NCBI RefSeq assembly: GCF_963082655.1
Contig: NC_081554.1
Location: 58,052,369-58,116,368 of the forward strand
DNA length: 64,000 nt
Direction of reading: 5' to 3'
DNA from: Stomoxys calcitrans
Taxonomy: Eukaryota > Arthropoda > Insecta > Diptera > Muscidae
Of this stretch, positions 33,726 through 44,189 are shown piece by piece. Each line of letters begins with the position of its first letter. Position 1 is the stretch's first letter. A model generated the notes under the pieces. It did not search any database, had not been told where the DNA came from, and saw nothing but the letters and a program-made list of their open reading frames with translations. A program made the translations under genes and the position numbers.

Positions 33726-34660
33726 TTTTCATACCCTCCACCATAGGATGGGGGTGTACTAATTTCGTCATTCCGTTTGCAAATACTCGAAATATTCATC
33801 AAAGACCGCATGAGGTATATATTGGGTTGCCCAAAAAGTAATTGCGGATTTTTTTAAAGAAAGTAAATGCATTTTTAATAAAACTTAGAATGAACTTTAA
33901 TCAAGTATACTTTTTTTACACTTTTTTTCTAAAGCAAGCTAAAAGTCACAGCTGATAACTGACAAAGGAAAGAATGCAATTACAGAGCCACAAGCTGTGA
34001 AAAAATTTTTCAATGCCGACTATATGAAAAATCCGCAATTACTTTTTGGGCAACCCAATATATTCTTGATCGTCATGACATTTTAAGTCCATCTTCCCAT
34101 GTTCGTCCGTCTGTGTGTCGAAAGCACGCTAACTTTCGAATGTGTAAAGCTAGCCGCTTGCACATTTTGCACAAATACTTCTTATCAGTGTAGGTTGGTT
34201 GGGATGGAAAATCGGCCATATAGGTCCATGTTTTGATATAGCTGCCATATGCAAGATCAGTTGCATCTTGACTTCTTGAACCACTAGAGGGCGCAATTCT
34301 AATCAGATTTGTCTGAAATTTTGTTGTGTTATGATTTCCAAAACCTGTGCTAAGCATGGTTTAGATCGGTACATAACCTGATATGGCTGCCATATAAACC
34401 GATCTTGGATCTTGACTTCTTAAGCCACTAGAGGGCGCAATTCTTATCCGATTTGGTTGAATTTTAGTGCAACGGCTTTTCCCATGACCCCTCAATAAAC
34501 GTGTCCAATATGGTCTGAATCGGTCTGTAGCCTGATACAGCTCCCATATAAACCGATCTCCCGACTCTGGTTCTTGAGCTCCTACAAGGCGCAATTCTTA
34601 TCCGAATGGATTGAAATATCACCCAATGGCTTCTACTATGGTCTTCAACTTTCAATTCAT
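33726..34660 (+). mobile_element. DINE-1-like element, 5' end intact, MITE inserted, 3' end lost
   Basis: It begins 'ttcataccctccaccatagg', then 'tttcgtcattccgtttgcaa' and 'cgcatgaggtatat'. The MITE at 33822-34058 interrupts it there. It resumes 'tattcttgatcgtcatgaca', a GTCC/GTCT remnant, 'aaagcacgctaactttcgaa' and about three core units. The last matches end near 'ccaatggcttctactatggt'. Removing the MITE and one TA restores the family's 'gtatatattcttgatcg'. Confidence 0.75.
33822..34058 (-). mobile_element. mariner-type MITE inside DINE-1-like element
   Basis: 237 bp, inverted ends TTGGGTTGCCCAAAAAGTAA and complement, TA at 33820-33821 and 34059-34060. The target is the TATATA of the DINE-1-like 5' module, so this MITE is the younger insertion. 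Confidence 0.92.
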
Positions 34661-34937
34661 AACACAAAATTTTAATGAAGTTTTTTCTTAAGGCAAAATT
34701 TTAATACAATTTTTCTTTAAGATAAAATTTCAGTAAAATTTTTTTCCAAATTTTTACTGTTTTTTCAATTTCTATCAAATTTTTGAAAAAAAAAATATTG
34801 AAATTTTCTTTAGTGAATTTTAATTTTTAAAAATTTTTATTTTTTGTTAAAAAATTTTTTACAATTTTGTCCGGAGTCGAGATAATTTGCTCGACTTCGA
34901 CTGCGATCAAAATTGCTCGACTCCGTCTTCGCAGCCC
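34661..34937. other. AT-rich sequence with decayed 29-bp repeats
   Basis: Words like 'aaggcaaaattttaataca' and 'taaaatttcagtaaaatttt' recall the 29-bp satellite but are strongly diverged. From 34870 there is 'gtcgagataatttgctcgac', a short unassigned stretch. Confidence 0.35.
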
Positions 34938-35345
34938 TGTTTATAACCTGATATAGGTCCCATATAAACATTTCTCCCGATAAAATTTCTTGAGCCCACA
35001 TAGAGCGCAATGCTTATCCCAGTGCTGTTCGATTTAAGTTTAAGCTCAATGATAAGGGGCCTCTTTTTTATAGCACGATACCTCTTTGGGAGAAGTATTT
35101 ACATGACCTCCAACATTAGGTGGGGAACAACATTAGGAGCGAATCACCACTGAAAAATTTTTTTTTAATGTTCTCGCTAGGATTCGAACTTAGGCGCTCA
35201 GCGTCATAGACATGCTAACCTCTGCGCTACGGTGGCCTCCTTTTCATATGACCTCCATTATATTTGCAAAGTATGGCCTGAATCAGTTTGAAATCTAATA
35301 TAGCTCCCATACAAACCTACCTCTCGATTGAATTTATTGAGGTCC
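34938..35345 (+). mobile_element. DINE-1-like core interrupted by a SINE
   Basis: The left part (34938-35022) has 'cctgatataggtcccatata' and 'agcgcaatgcttatccc'. The right part (35241-35345) has 'tgacctccattatatttgca' and 'ctaatatagctcccatacaa'. The SINE at 35023-35240 lies between them, so the SINE inserted into the core. Confidence 0.65.
35023..35240 (-). mobile_element. tRNA-derived SINE, reverse orientation, tail truncated
   Basis: Reverse complement of the family: 'aagctcaatgataaggggcc' (body), 'ctcgctaggattcgaactta' (B box region, reverse), 'gctcagcgtcatagacatgc' and 'taacctctgcgctacggtgg' (A box, reverse). The far 3' tail is missing. Confidence 0.8.
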
Positions 35346-36390
35346 TTGAGGAAAAAGTTTTTCTCTCCACAGTCACTTCTCCTGCGACCTATAACATACG
35401 TGCCTAAGATGATGTCATCCTCAATGCGGTTGTGTTGTACAAACATGCCTTCCTTTTGATCCGGTTGACAATTGAACAGTAGATAGACTTTTGAAGCGCC
35501 GTCCACCAGACCACAGCACCATATAGCATTATAGGTCTTACAACTGCAGAATGCAGGCAATGCATGACACAGGGTTTTAACATCCCAACTTTCGCCAATG
35601 GCTCTCTTGACCTTTCAAAATGTTTGATTTGAAGTTCAATATCCTGTCCAGCAAAGCATCCTGGCACTTTGAGCTTTCAGTAAATGGAACATTCTCTCCA
35701 TCCAAGGAGACAGGTGCCACAGTGGGTCACTTGTATCTCCTGCTGAGAAGAACAATTTCGGTCTTACACGAATTTGCGCCCAGACCCCTTTCGGTAGCCC
35801 AGTTCGCTGTCGTATGTAGGGCTTTTTGAAGTATTGGGTTGCCCAAAAAGTAATTGCGGATTTTTCATATAGTCGGCGTTGACAAATTTTTTCACAGCTT
35901 GTCACTCTGTAATTGCATTCTTTCTTCTGTCGTTTATCAGCTGTTACTTTTAGCTTGCTTTAGAAAAAAAGTGTAAAGAAAGTATATTTGATTAAAGTTC
36001 ATTCTAAGTTTTATTAAAAATGCATTTACTTTCTTTTAAAAAATCCGCAATTACTTTTTGGGCAACCCAATATATCTTTAAGAGTGCCGGGACATTTTCC
36101 TGTACCCCCAATGAGACCATCTGCAAGCACTTTTACACATTTTTCTCCCAGAGACAATAAAATATTGCCAATGGCTATGTTCCAAAGTAGAGGAGATAGT
36201 ACACCTCCATGGGGTGTTTCTCTTTAGAGATTTGGTCGATAGTTCCTCAGACAAGTGTTCATCAACTACTGCTGAGTCGTCTCCTAAATACAGTGCTGCG
36301 ACCGGCCAGATCTCACCAATCTTTCTAAGGGTGCTACAATACAATTCCATTGAACGTTGATCCACGAAAGCAATTAGTTTGGACAAGGAC
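35346..36390 (-). pseudogene. non-LTR reverse transcriptase fragment interrupted by a MITE
   Basis: On the minus strand, right of the MITE, the frame reads TPHGGVLSPLLWNIAIGNIL (near 36140-36205), the 'GxPQGGxLSPLLW' box of RT. Left of the MITE it continues ATERGLGANSCKTEIVLLSR (near 35750-35815), the region after the active site, then LYGAVVWWTALQKS (near 35490-35535). The catalytic YADD box is replaced by 'LADGLIGG'-like sequence, so it is dead. The order matches I/R1/Jockey-type elements. Frameshifts are present throughout. Confidence 0.65.
35834..36070 (+). mobile_element. mariner-type MITE inside RT pseudogene
   Basis: 237 bp with ends TTGGGTTGCCCAAAAAGTAA and complement. TA lies at 35832-35833 and 36071-36072. 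It splits the minus-strand RT fragment. Confidence 0.92.
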
Positions 36391-37663
36391 ATCGGAGTAT
36401 ACAGGTGACAGTCTATTGACTATCCTACTCCATTTGTTCCTGTTCTTCTCCCTGGTCGACAACTACCAACAACAAGCTGCTCTGAGCGACATTAGCAAAG
36501 GTTCTTGTACCCATATAACTACAGCTGACCGCAGCATTTTGGCAAACTATCGATAATCGCAACATTCGATATTTTCGATATTTCTTATAATAAATATCGA
36601 TAGTATCATACTATCGTTAATTCCCATCATCTATGTTTCAAAGGAAAATGAGTAGTAAAAATCTGGAAATCGATATATACAGAAGCAATATCAATGCACA
36701 GACCAAAAAAAAAAAATCGAATTTAATAAGGTCAGTTGGAGGTCATGAGAAAAATCATTCCATATAAAATATTTGCCTAATCGGGTGAAAAGTGCGCCCT
36801 CTATAGGCGCAATGTATCTTAAAGAATATTTCAGTGTCGTTTTTGTGTTAAATTTTGCAAAAAAAGTATCCTTTTCCGGTAGTATCGATAGGAAAAAAAA
36901 TATCAACGATATTTAGACAGATAATAAAATATCGATAGTATTGATGGGGCCATCGATATTTTGTCTCTACTTATCGGTGCGAGTTTTAGGATCATTCGCA
37001 CCTTCCAATAAACATGAGAGCGATGCGTCTCTTATTATTTGAAGCTCTTGAAGAGAGTGTTGGTTTGCGGGAGAAGGCCGATGGTATAGGAAAATTATAT
37101 AAGCATGGGAAGATAAAATGATTTAGCCTTGTCTTCAAGACTCGAACCTGGTGTCTCCGTCAAAAGCCCCTGAGATCAGTTGTATGTTGGCTAGTGGAGC
37201 CCGGCACAGACGCTCCAACAGTAAAGGTCTCAGTAGCGACCTGATACCACCACCGCAGCTATAGGGACTTTGGCATCCATTCTAAGCCTATTCCCGGTCT
37301 ACAGATCAGCCACGCCACTGGAAAAGGTCATGGCAAAATATCAACCTCCGAAAAATCATCTTTTCGATAATAATGATTTGCAGAAAATTCTTGCGGAGTG
37401 AAATAACAAAACTTCCACTTTTCACTTAACGGTTCAAACAAGAGTCTTGACTTTTATATGAGTCTGTATACGAAATTATGGTTGAAGTATCGAATTCTTC
37501 CGACTTTTTGCAATTTAGAAATTTTACTTACAACTGTTGCATGAAAATATTAATTACCTGAATAAAAAATCTAAATTAGTTAAGTTGTTCATTGACCTTT
37601 TCAGAAATATTCACATTTTAATAATAAAATAAGTAAGGACGGAAAGAAAATTCATCGCACGCT
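36391..37663. other. unassigned region with TATCGATA cluster
   Basis: From 36548 to 36958 there are four exact TATCGATA sites (36548, 36595, 36883, 36930) and two ATCGATA sites (36669, 36952). A small DINE-1-like fragment ('gtgcgccctctataggcgca', near 36790) lies between them. The remainder to 37663 has no recognised gene. In Drosophila TATCGATA is the DRE bound by DREF, and CGATA clusters bind BEAF-32. Whether these are used here is unknown. Confidence 0.4.
36548..36958. promoter_or_regulatory. cluster of TATCGATA/ATCGATA motifs (DRE-like)
   Basis: Six motifs fall in 411 bp. The 8-bp palindrome TATCGATA is the DRE consensus of Drosophila. No transcription start or gene is recognised next to it, so a regulatory role is only a possibility. 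The cluster could also belong to a repeat not otherwise seen here. Confidence 0.3.
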
Positions 37664-38318
37664 TCTTCCATTTTACGACGAAGCTCATATTTGGTTCAAT
37701 GGGTATGTAAATAAGCAGAAATGTCGCTATTTAGAGTGAAGATCAGCCAGAAGCATTGCAAGAGCTACCAATGCATCCGGAAAAAGTGACAGTGTGGTGC
37801 GGTTTATGGTCTGGTGGCATCATTGGACCGTACTTCTTCATAGATAATGCGTATCGTAACGTAACTGTGAATGTTGAGCGTTACCATGAGATGATATCCA
37901 ACTTTTTTGGCCAAAATGCAAGAGCTTGACTTGCATGACATGTGGTTTCAACAAGACGGGGTCACTTGCCATACAAGACGACGAGACGAGTTCTGTGAAC
38001 ATTGCATTTCACATGCGGCACCGGTCAACTGGCCGCCAGCATCTTGCGATTTAACGCCTTTTAGAACATTTCTTTTGGGGAGCTATGTTAAAGCTCATGT
38101 CCATACAGACAAGCCCATTTCAACTGACGCATAGGAAGACAACATTGAAGCATTTATTCGTGAGAAACTTGGACTAAGAGGATGGACCATTTGAGGCGCA
38201 GTCACGGTCAACATTTGCATGAAATCAAATTATATGGACCGTACTATCGATTCAAATAAAGATTTCATACATATTTCCGAAATTTATGTGTTTTTTTGAA
38301 AAACTTAAAAAAAACACC
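37664..38318 (+). pseudogene. Tc1/mariner-superfamily transposase fragment
   Basis: Reading with frame shifts: FYDEAHIWFNGYVNKQ (near 37670, first catalytic Asp in DEAH), then EALQELPMHPEKVTVWCG, 'GGIIGPYFFIDNAYRNVTVN', MWFQQDGVTCHT (second Asp near 37950), and NWPPASCDLTPF (third Asp near 38050). This is the DDD/E layout of IS630-Tc1-mariner transposases with QQDGAT-like and CDLTP-like boxes. Breaks: a stop after CRYLE (37733), a frameshift near 37905, a damaged segment after TRRRDEF, and stops later. The N-terminal DNA-binding domain is missing. The right end 'cttaaaaaaaacacccttag' may be its terminal inverted repeat. Confidence 0.75.
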
Positions 38319-38479
38319 CTTAGCGTGGACGCTATTTGATATTAATTTCAAAATATCTGATAAAACAAGTAAAACCCCATTAAGTCTGATTTTATTTCCC
38401 TTTCGAGCATTAAATTCGGATGCGCAGAGCTCTGGATGCCCACCACTATGGATATATCAATTGTACTTTTGTTTTAGTA

Positions 38480-39625
38480 TATCCATGTAAATGTCCAAAT
38501 ATGGGCTGATCTGGACCATATTGTGTTTAGGTAGAGGAGAGAGTCATAGTTTCCAATTTCAGCAAAATCGAATGATAAATGAGTCTTTGATGATCTTAAA
38601 ACCATAAATTCTCACATCGGTCTATATGGCAACTATATCCAAATATTGTCCAATCAGGACCGTATTCGGTTCGAAATCGATGGGGCTAGTACGGCTCATT
38701 GTTCTAAATTTTAGTGAAATCGGGTAATAAATGACTTGAGAACTCATATCGACAGATCGGCCTTAAGACAGCTATATCACCATATGGTCTGATCTGGACC
38801 ATTTTCGTTTGGGACAATGGGAGGCCTAGCCCAACTCACTATTCCAAATTTTAGCAAAATCTGGTAATATTGGTTGCCCAAAAAGTAATTGCGGATTTTT
38901 CATATAATCGGCGTTGACAAATTTTTTCACAGCTTGTGACTCTGTAATTGCATTCTTTCTTCTGTCAGTTATCAGCTGTTTACTTTTAATTTGCTTTAGA
39001 AAAAAGTGTAAAAAAAGTATATTTGATTAAAGTTCATTCTAAGTTTTAAAAAATCCGCAATTACTTTTTGGGCAATCCAATAAATGAGGCTTTTATGGGT
39101 ATAAGACCATAAATCTGCAAAACGGTCCAAATGATAGCTACAACTAAAGGTGATCATAAGTTACCCATACTCAGTTCGGCTATCAGGTGGCTTAGTGCAA
39201 CTCACTGTTCCAAGTTTCAGCCAAAATTTGATATGTACCAAATTCGGTTTGGATATCGAGTGTCCCAACATTTCCGCGAAATCGAGTAATAAATAATGAT
39301 GGCAGCTACATCCGAATAATGTCCGATATTGACCTTATTTGGATCCCTATATTTGAGGGCCTATTGCAGCTCATTGTTGCAAATTTCAACAGAATGAGAC
39401 TATAAATGCGGCTATCATGGGTTTAAGACCCTTAATCAGCAGATCAGTTTATAGGGCGGCTATATTTAAAAATGGTAAACTATGAAAAATATTGCATTTG
39501 AATATCGAGGGTCCCTCTGCAGCTCATTGTTTTAAATTTTAGAAAAATCCGGTAATAAAAGCGCCTGTTATGGACTTAAGACCCTTAAATCGGTAGGTAG
39601 GTGTATATAGCAACAAGGGACGTAG
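38480..39625 (-). mobile_element. DINE-1-like core (second subfamily), MITE inserted
   Basis: Reverse units of about 150 bp: 'cggtctatatggcaactata', 'tccaaatattgtccaatcag', 'cccaactcactattccaaat' and 'gcaaaatctggtaat'. This matches the reverse of the core at 41223-42834. A MITE sits at 38870-39080. No element ends are present. Bases 38319-38479 show nothing recognisable. Confidence 0.6.
38870..39080 (+). mobile_element. mariner-type MITE, internally shortened
   Basis: The left end has a one-base deletion (TTGGTTGCCCAAAAAGTAAT). The right end is 'tttttgggcaatcc' then AA. TA flanks at 38868-38869 and 39081-39082. 211 bp; about 26 bases near the right end are deleted relative to the 237-bp form. 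Confidence 0.88.
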
Positions 39626-39663
39626 TTATGGGGGGGGGGGGGCTGCTATAGACCCCTTATATA
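39626..39663 (+). repeat. 13-base poly-G run
   Basis: G13 at 39630-39642, between the end of one DINE-1-like core and the start of the next 5' fragment. Confidence 0.8.
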
Positions 39664-39759
39664 CATATTAGACCCACTACCATAGGATGAGAGGCATAAT
39701 AACCTAGTCATTCCGTTTGCAGCACCTTGAAATATAAATATCTGCGACCCCATAAAGTA
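39664..39759 (+). mobile_element. DINE-1-like 5'-end fragment
   Basis: 'tattagacccactaccatag' then 'gtcattccgtttgcagcacc' and 'gaccccataaagta', where a MITE begins. The rest of the element is not found on the right side of the MITE. Confidence 0.7.
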
Positions 39760-39996
39760 TTGGGTTGCCCAAAAAGTAATTGCGGATTTTTTAAAAGAAA
39801 GTAAATGCATTTTTAATAAAACTTAGAATGAACTTTAATCAAATATACTTTTTTTACACTTTTTTTCTAAAGCAAGCTAAAAGTAATAGCTGATAACTGG
39901 CAGAAGAAAGAATGCAATTACAGAGTCACAAGCTGTGAAAAAATTTGTCAACGCCGACTATATGAAAAATCCGCAATTACTTTTTGGGCAACCCAA
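39760..39996 (-). mobile_element. mariner-type MITE at the same target as 33822
   Basis: 237 bp with both inverted ends. TA at 39758-39759 and 39997-39998. Like the copy at 33822 it lies in the TATATA stretch of the DINE-1-like 5' module and in the same orientation. Confidence 0.92.
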
Positions 39997-39998
39997 TA

Positions 39999-40394
39999 CT
40001 TGTTGTTTGAGCCCCATATTGCAATGGTCATCAAATCCTTCCTAATTGGTTTGTGTTTTGGAGGTTGGGAGACTTTTCCCGAATATTGATATCAGACTCG
40101 TGCTTTACTCCCAAAGACCTTTCATATGAGCCCCATATTGGTCTATGGTCGTAAATTTGACTGCGAAGCCAAGGCCTTAAGTGCCACCATATTGTCCACA
40201 TGGTTTCGAGAATGTCAAATGCCTTCCCAGGATTTCGATTGCAGCTATCGTAATGAAGCATTACTCAGCCTAATACACAGTACATTCATAGCCAAATGAC
40301 TTACTAATATGGAATTCATCGGACCCGTTTGCCCCGTTTCCATCTTGGAGTCATAAGTGAAGGCCAAGGTCTAATTGTTCCCACACACAGCCGT
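39999..40394. mobile_element. Helitron-like family fragment plus unassigned DNA
   Basis: The part 40005-40165 has 'tgtttgagccccatattgca', 'ctcgtgctttactcccaaag' and 'tttcatatgagccccatatt', as in the 27.2-29.4 kb block. The part 40166-40394 is not recognised. Confidence 0.45.
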
Positions 40395-41222
40395 CCAGCC
40401 GTCATGACATTTCAAGTCGATCTAGCCATGTCCGTCTATCTGTCCATCCGTCCATCTATCTGTCCGTCCGTCCGTCTGCCTGTCTCTGTCCGTCCGTCCG
40501 TCCGTCTGTCTGTCTCTGTCCGTCCGTCATCTCGTCCGTCCGTTCGCCTGTCTGTTCGTCCATCCATCCTTTTGTTCGTCCATCCGTCTGTCTGTATGTT
40601 GAAGGCACGCTAACTTTCGAAGGAATAAAGCTAGGCGCTTGAAATTTTGCACAAATACTTCTTATTAGTGTAGGTCGGTTGGGATTGTAAATGGGCCAAA
40701 TCGGTCTATGTTTTGATATAGCTGCCATATAAACCGAACTTGGGTCTTGACTTCTTGAGCCTCTAGAGGGCGTAATTCTCTTCCGATTTGACTGAAATTT
40801 TGCACGTGGTGTTTTGGTGCTAGGTATGATCTAAATCGGTTGATATCCTATATAGGTGCCATATAAACTAACCTTGGGTCTTGACTTCTTGAGCTTCTAG
40901 GAGGCGCTTTGACTTCTAAGATTTGTGTCAAGTATGGTCTAAATCAGTCCACATCCTGATGTAGCCGTCATATAAACCGATCTCCCGATTAGACTTCTTG
41001 GGCTTCTAGAGGGCGTAATTCTTATTCAATATGGTTGAAAATTTGCATATGTCGTCTTGATATGACTTCCAACAACTGTTCCAAATATGGTCTAAATCGG
41101 TATATAACCTGATATAGCTGCCATATAAACAGATCTCCCTGTTTTTTTTGGGCCTCTAGATGGCGCAATTATTACTCGATTTGCCTGATATTTTGGAGGT
41201 GTTGTTTTTCTATGACTGTTGT
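40395..41222 (+). mobile_element. DINE-1-like element, 5' terminus missing
   Basis: It starts at 'gccgtcatgacatttcaagt', then an expanded GTCC/GTCT tract (40430-40595), 'aaggcacgctaactttcgaa', 'aaattttgcacaaatacttc' and about four core units of the first type. It ends at 'ttctatgactgttgttt', directly followed by the 5' end of another copy at 41223. Confidence 0.7.
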
Positions 41223-42834
41223 TTTTATACCCACCACTGAAGGATGGGGGTATATTCATTTTGTCATTCCGTTTGCAACACATCGAAATATCCATTTCCG
41301 ACCCTATAAACTATATATATTCTTGATCAGCGTAAAAATCTAAGACAATTTAGCCATGTCCGTCCGTCTGTCCGTCTGTCTGTTGAAATCACGCTACAGT
41401 CTTTAAAAATAGAGATATTGAGCTGAAATTTTGCACAGATTCTTTTTTTTGTCCATAAGCAGATTAAGTTCGAAGATGGGCTATATCGGACTATATCTTG
41501 ATATAGCCCCCATATAGACCGATCCGCCGATTTAGGGTCTTAGGCCCATAAAAGCCACATTTATTATCCGATTTTGTTGAAATGTGGGACAGTGAGTTGT
41601 GTTAGGCCCTTCGACATCCTTTGTCAATTTGGCTTAGATCGGTCCAGATTTGGATATAGCTGCCATATAGACCGATCCTCCGATTAAGGGTCTAAGGCCC
41701 ATAAAAGCCACATTTAAGGTCCGATTTCGCTGAAATTTGGGACAGTGAGTTGTCTTAGGCCCTTTGACATGTTTCTTTAATTTGGTCCAGATCGGTTCAG
41801 ATTTGGATATAGCTGCCATATAGACCGATCCTCCGGTTTAGGGTCTTAGGCCCACAAAAGCCACACTTATTATCCGATTTTGATGAAATTCGGGGCAGTG
41901 AATTGTGTAAGGCCCATCGACATCCTTCGTTAATTTGGCTCAGATCGGTCCAGATTTGGATATAGCTGCCATATAGATCGATCCTCCGATTTATGGTGTA
42001 AGGCCCATAATAGCCACATTCATTATCCGATTTTGCTGAAATTTGGGACAGTGAGATGTGTTAGGCCCTTTGACATATTTCTTCAATTTGGTCCAGATCG
42101 GTTCAAATTTGGATATAGCTGCCATATAGACCGATTTCTTGATTTATGGTTTTGGGCCCATAAAATACTCATTTATTGCCCGATTTCCCCGAAATTTGGA
42201 ACAGTGAGTTAAGTTAAGCCCCTTGACATACTTCTGCAATATCGCACAGATTGGTCCAGATTTGGATATAGCTGCCATATAGACCGATATCTAGGTTTTA
42301 GGTTTTGGGGCCATAAAAGACGCATTTATTGTCCGATGTCGCTGAAATTTGAGACAGTGAGTTTGGTTAGGCTCTTCGACGTCCTTCTTCAATTTTGCCC
42401 AGATCAGTCCAGATTTGAATATAGCTGCCATATAGACCGATCTCTGGATTTAAGGTTTAGGGCCCATAAAAGAGGCATTTATTGTCCGATTTCGCCGAAA
42501 TTTGGGACAGTGCTTAGTGTTAGGCCAAGTTTATGCAACTTGGCCCAAATCGGTCCAGATTTGGATATAGCTGCCATGTAGACCGATATCTCGATTTAAA
42601 GTCTTGGCTCCATAAAAGGCGCATTTATAATCCGATTTCACTGAAATTTTACACAGTGACTTATGTTCGCCTTTTCGACATCCGTGTCGTATATTGTTCA
42701 GATCGGTATGAGGTATATGAGTATATGGTATGAAATTTTCACCGAATTTTGATGAAAGGTGGTTTACATATATACCCGAGGTGGTGGGTATCCAAAGTTC
42801 GGCCCGGCCGAACTTAACGCCTTTTTACTTGTGC
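41223..42834 (+). mobile_element. DINE-1-like element, second subfamily, complete
   Basis: The best complete copy. It starts 'ttttatacccaccactgaag' with 'gatgggggtatattca', then 'aaactatatatattcttgat', 'cagcgtaaaa', a GTCC/GTCT tract (41358-41382) and 'atcacgctacagtctttaaa'. About eight core units of roughly 153 bp follow ('gatatagctgccatatagac', 'cgatttcgctgaaatttggg', 'acagtgagttgtgttaggcc'). The 3' end has 'gaggtggtgggta', the 21-bp palindrome AAGTTCGGCC-C-GGCCGAACTT (42795-42815) and 'aacgcctttttacttgt'. This order (5' subterminal repeat, microsatellite, tandem core, 3' hairpin, short tail) is the known HINE/DINE-1 plan. No protein is encoded. Confidence 0.8.
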
Positions 42835-42837
42835 TAT

Positions 42838-42923
42838 TTGAAAAAGATATTCAAAGAATTTGACAATTGCGATACAGGCGGAGGATATATAAGATTCGGC
42901 CCATTAGAACGCTTTTACTTGTT
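42838..42923 (+). mobile_element. DINE-1-like 3'-end fragment
   Basis: 'tttgaaaaagatattcaaag', 'ggcggaggatatataagatt', 'cggcccattagaacgctttt' and 'acttgttttt' match the last part of the family. The palindrome is damaged. It follows the complete copy's 3' end by only a few bases. Confidence 0.65.
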
Positions 42924-42959
42924 TTTACTAGTTTTTTTTCGATTTTCTTCTACTGTGCT

Positions 42960-43140
42960 TCACTTATCCCCTTCTAATGCTGACGACATTTGTGAGGTGC
43001 AATGCTATGTAAAAACTTCTCTCCAAGAAGTTAACCCACAAGGACCTTTGTTATTGGGCTTAACGTTGAATCGGACAGCACTCACTGATATGTGAGAAAT
43101 TGTTCCTTAATAGAATGTTCATGGGCAAATTTTCAATTTT
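42960..43140 (+). mobile_element. SINE body and tail fragment
   Basis: 'cccttctaatgctgacgaca', 'ccatgta'-like 'gctatgtaaaaacttctctc', 'gttgaatcggacagcactca' and 'tgttcatgggcaaatttt'. The tRNA-like head is absent. Confidence 0.7.
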
Positions 43141-44020
43141 GCTTTATAGGCCCAAGGGTCCTTATCATCTGACATGGGTCTCCGTTCATTTGTGTTAACA
43201 TTTTCATTAAATTTTTCTTTACGCCATTTTTTTTTTATAAATTATTAAAAAATTTGTTATTTGCTACCATTTGTTGTTGTTTTTTTTTTTTAAGTGACAA
43301 TTTTAATTTTTTTTTTAACTTAGACATGGTCACAATTTCATGGGGCGTGCTCTGGCTGCATTTTATCTTCATTGGCGGCGGTGTGGCATACATGGATGTA
43401 CAGACGTACTCACATATCTTTATTACCGCACTGCGCTGTGGGATAAATATCTCCTCTCAAGCGTAAAATAGAAAAGAGCAGCCAAAGAGTTGGTTGGCAA
43501 TGCAAAACCAAAAAAAAAAAAAAAAAACCAAGAATGCAGAAGCATGAAAAAGAAATCATAGCAACGGCAAACATCAAATAAAGTTAATATTAAACATCTG
43601 TCTGTATGCCTGTCTATCGCTTTGCAACATCATCACCGACTGCGACTCCGATTGCTGCCAACCCCTCTGCCATTATGTTGTGGCTGTCCGTCCGTCTGTC
43701 CGTCCATGCGTGCGTGCATTTAACTTTAGTGCAGCGATGGTAGAAGTTGTAATTCTTGCTGCATGTTGCAGTATCATAAAAATTGCATTCACTTAAGAGT
43801 CACCACAAATAACAGAATAACAACCAGCAGCAGCAGCTGAAGCAGTAGTAGAAGAAGAAGAAGAAGCCAACAACAACTATAACGACAACAAAGAACAGCA
43901 GCAATGATTGTGCGACAAAATCACCAGTGCAGAAATATTATTCTGCATTCTTGCACCACCCATGAGCCAGGTAACGAGGGTTGCAGCAGAAATCTTAGAA
44001 AGTTTAAATATTGCTAGGAC
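43141..44020. other. unique-looking DNA with a weak exon candidate
   Basis: At 43304-43321 a T-rich run ends in 'aacttag', a possible splice acceptor. An open stretch follows to a stop at about 43466 with mixed C/G-ending codons (reads MVTISWGVLWLHFIFIGGG...). No family is recognised. The rest has an A-run (43508-43526), CAG/AAG-type low complexity and no other signal. Confidence 0.25.
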
Positions 44021-44175
44021 GCCACCGCAGCGCAGAGGTTAGCATATCCGCCTATGAAGCGGAACGCCTGGGTTCGAATCCTGGCAGGAACACTACAAAA
44101 TTTTGCAGCGGTGGTTATCCCCTCCTGATGCTGGCGACATTTGCGAGGTACTTTGCCATGTAAAAACTTCTCTCA
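44021..44175 (+). mobile_element. tRNA-derived SINE, 5' half
   Basis: 'gccaccgcagcgcagaggtt' (A box), 'agcatatccgcctatgaagc' and a perfect B box GGTTCGAATCC (44072-44082), then the body to 'ccatgtaaaaacttctctca'. It is cut there and joined to an inverted copy. Confidence 0.8.
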
Positions 44176-44189
44176 CATATCACTGAGTG

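Noticed and set aside
43600..43720. GTCC/GTCT words near 43680-43705 as another DINE-1-like 5' module
   Set aside because: Only the microsatellite-like words are present; none of the conserved flanking blocks were found.
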